NCBI GenBank assembly: GCA_025966295.1
Contig: JAOPVD010000372.1
Location: 1 to 8,169, forward strand
Direction: 5' to 3'
Length of the DNA stretch: 8,169 nt
From: Frankiales bacterium
GTDB lineage: Bacteria > Actinomycetota > Actinomycetes > Mycobacteriales > SCTD01
Positions 6,883 through 8,169 of this stretch are shown here, piece by piece; position 1 is the first letter of the stretch, and every line of letters starts with the position of its first letter. The translations under genes were made by a program, and so were the position numbers. The notes below the pieces were generated by a model that was given only the letters and a program-made list of their open reading frames with translations, was not told the origin of the DNA and made no database searches.

Positions 6883-8169
6883 ATGCCCACCCGTGACGAC
6901 ATCCGCAACGTCGCGATCATCGCGCACGTCGACCACGGCAAGACCACCCTGGTGGACGGGATGCTCCTCCAGTCCGGTGCCTACACCGAGCACCAGCAGG
7001 AGGAGGGCGCGGTCCAGGACCGGGTCATGGACTCGATGGACCTCGAGCGCGAGAAGGGCATCACGATCCTCGCGAAGAACACCGCGGTCCGTCGCAAGGA
7101 CCTGCTCATCAACATCATCGACACCCCCGGCCACGCCGACTTCGGTGGTGAGGTCGAGCGCGGGCTGTCGATGGTGGACGGCGTGGCGCTGCTCGTCGAC
7201 GCCTCCGAGGGCCCGCTGCCGCAGACCCGCTTCGTGCTGCGCAAGGCGCTGCAGCAGAACAAGCCCGTCATCCTCATCATCAACAAGGTCGACCGTCCCG
7301 ACGCCCGCATCGCCGAGGTCGTCGACGAGACCTACGAGCTGTTCCTGGACCTCGATGCCACCGAGGAGCAGATCGACTTCCCGATCGTCTACTGCCAGGC
7401 CAAGACCGGGCAGGCCTCGCTGACCCGGCCGGCCGACGGCACCAGCCCGGACAGCCCCAACCTCGAGCCGCTGTTCGAGGTCATCAAGAACACCATCCCG
7501 GCGCCGGTGTACGACGAGGCGATGCCGCTGCAGGCCCACGTCACCAACCTCGACAGCTCGCCCTACCTCGGCCGGCTGGCGCTGCTGCGCATCCACAACG
7601 GCTGGATCAAGAAGGGCCAGACCGTCGCCTGGTGCAAGCAGGACGGCACCATCGAGCGCGTCAAGCTGACCGAGCTGCTCGGCACCGAGGCCCTCACCCG
7701 TGTCCCGATCGAGGAGGCCGGCCCCGGCGACATCGTCGCCATCGCCGGCATCCCGGAGATCACCATCGGCGAGACGCTGGCCGACCCGGAGGACCCGCGT
7801 CCGCTGCCGCTCATCACCATCGACGAGCCCAACATCTCGATGACGATCGGCATCAACACCAGCCCGTTGGCCGGCAAGAGCGGCAAGAAGCTCACCGCCC
7901 GCCAGGTCAAGGACCGGCTCGAGAAGGAGCTGATCGGCAACGTCTCGATCCGCGTCGAGCCGACCGAGCGCCCCGACACCTGGGAGGTGCAGGGCCGCGG
8001 TGAGCTGCAGCTCGCCATCCTCGTCGAGGTCATGCGCCGGGAGAACTTCGAGCTGACCGTCGGCAAGCCGCAGGTCGTCACCCGGATGGTCGACGGGAAG
8101 ATCCACGAGCCGATGGAGCGCCTCACCATCGACACCCCGTCGGACTACCAGGGCGTGCTCATCCAGCTG
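6883..8169 (+). CDS. typA: Ribosome-associated GTPase TypA/BipA (3' end missing)
   Basis: 429 codons are present and the frame is open at the right edge; the family is usually a little over 600 residues, so about a third is missing. The ATG has GGAG (6872-6875) seven bases upstream. The GTPase domain is at about 1-205: G1 AHVDHGKT (14-21), switch I REKGITI, G3 DTPGH (80-84), G4 NKVD (134-137), and a G5 at about QAKTG (172-176). Domain II follows (about 213-300), then an EF-G domain III-like region (about 315-395), and the first part of domain V begins near 398. LREKGITI-type switch sequence, AVRRKDLLINIIDTPGH and the NTSPLAGKSGKKLTARQ block (325-341) identify TypA/BipA rather than EF-G or LepA. 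It acts on the ribosome, in subunit assembly and stress or cold adaptation. It is divergent from the ybaK-like gene. Confidence 0.97.
   Translation, partial: MPTRDDIRNVAIIAHVDHGKTTLVDGMLLQSGAYTEHQQEEGAVQDRVMDSMDLEREKGITILAKNTAVRRKDLLINIIDTPGHADFGGEVERGLSMVDGVALLVDASEGPLPQTRFVLRKALQQNKPVILIINKVDRPDARIAEVVDETYELFLDLDATEEQIDFPIVYCQAKTGQASLTRPADGTSPDSPNLEPLFEVIKNTIPAPVYDEAMPLQAHVTNLDSSPYLGRLALLRIHNGWIKKGQTVAWCKQDGTIERVKLTELLGTEALTRVPIEEAGPGDIVAIAGIPEITIGETLADPEDPRPLPLITIDEPNISMTIGINTSPLAGKSGKKLTARQVKDRLEKELIGNVSIRVEPTERPDTWEVQGRGELQLAILVEVMRRENFELTVGKPQVVTRMVDGKIHEPMERLTIDTPSDYQGVLIQL

Noticed and set aside
6784..8106. 440-codon minus-strand open frame opposite typA
   Set aside because: Leu/Asp/Val/Arg-biased antisense of a conserved GTPase, with no motif of its own.

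Overview
The window is very GC-rich, uses GTG as well as ATG starts, and carries an F420/Ddn-type oxidoreductase and a citrate synthase whose sequence resembles mycobacterial GltA2. This points to a high-GC actinobacterium, possibly of the Frankiales/Geodermatophilales kind, although the genus cannot be fixed from the sequence. No rRNA, tRNA, CRISPR array, transposase or phage gene was seen. Gene density is high, with two convergent gene pairs that overlap and several tight junctions.

Layout. (1) 1-429, minus: the N-terminal part of a membrane protein cut by the left edge. (2) 430-795: a 366-base divergent intergenic region with a strong hairpin and a competing alternative stem. (3) 796-1995, plus: an ECF sigma factor fused to a zinc-finger anti-sigma-like domain, a possible membrane segment and a Pro/Ala-rich tail. 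(4) 2037-3221, plus: a secreted glycosidase of GH113-like type. (5) 3218-3643, minus: a small deazaflavin (F420)-dependent nitroreductase-family protein. (6) 3719-4993, plus: citrate synthase, followed 11 bases later by a MutT-like Nudix hydrolase (5005-5436). (7) 5373-6314, minus: a pirin, translationally coupled to a YbaK-type aminoacyl-tRNA deacylase (6311-6778). (8) 6883-8169, plus: the GTPase TypA/BipA, cut by the right edge.

How the genes may work together. The right three quarters is ordinary housekeeping: TCA-cycle entry, nucleotide-pool cleaning, tRNA proofreading and a ribosome-associated GTPase. The left quarter is the accessory-looking part. A sigma factor that appears to carry its own anti-sigma module sits just upstream of an exported glycan-cleaving enzyme and is divergent from a membrane protein. 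The inferred, untested idea is a self-contained envelope-sensing switch that controls polysaccharide remodelling.
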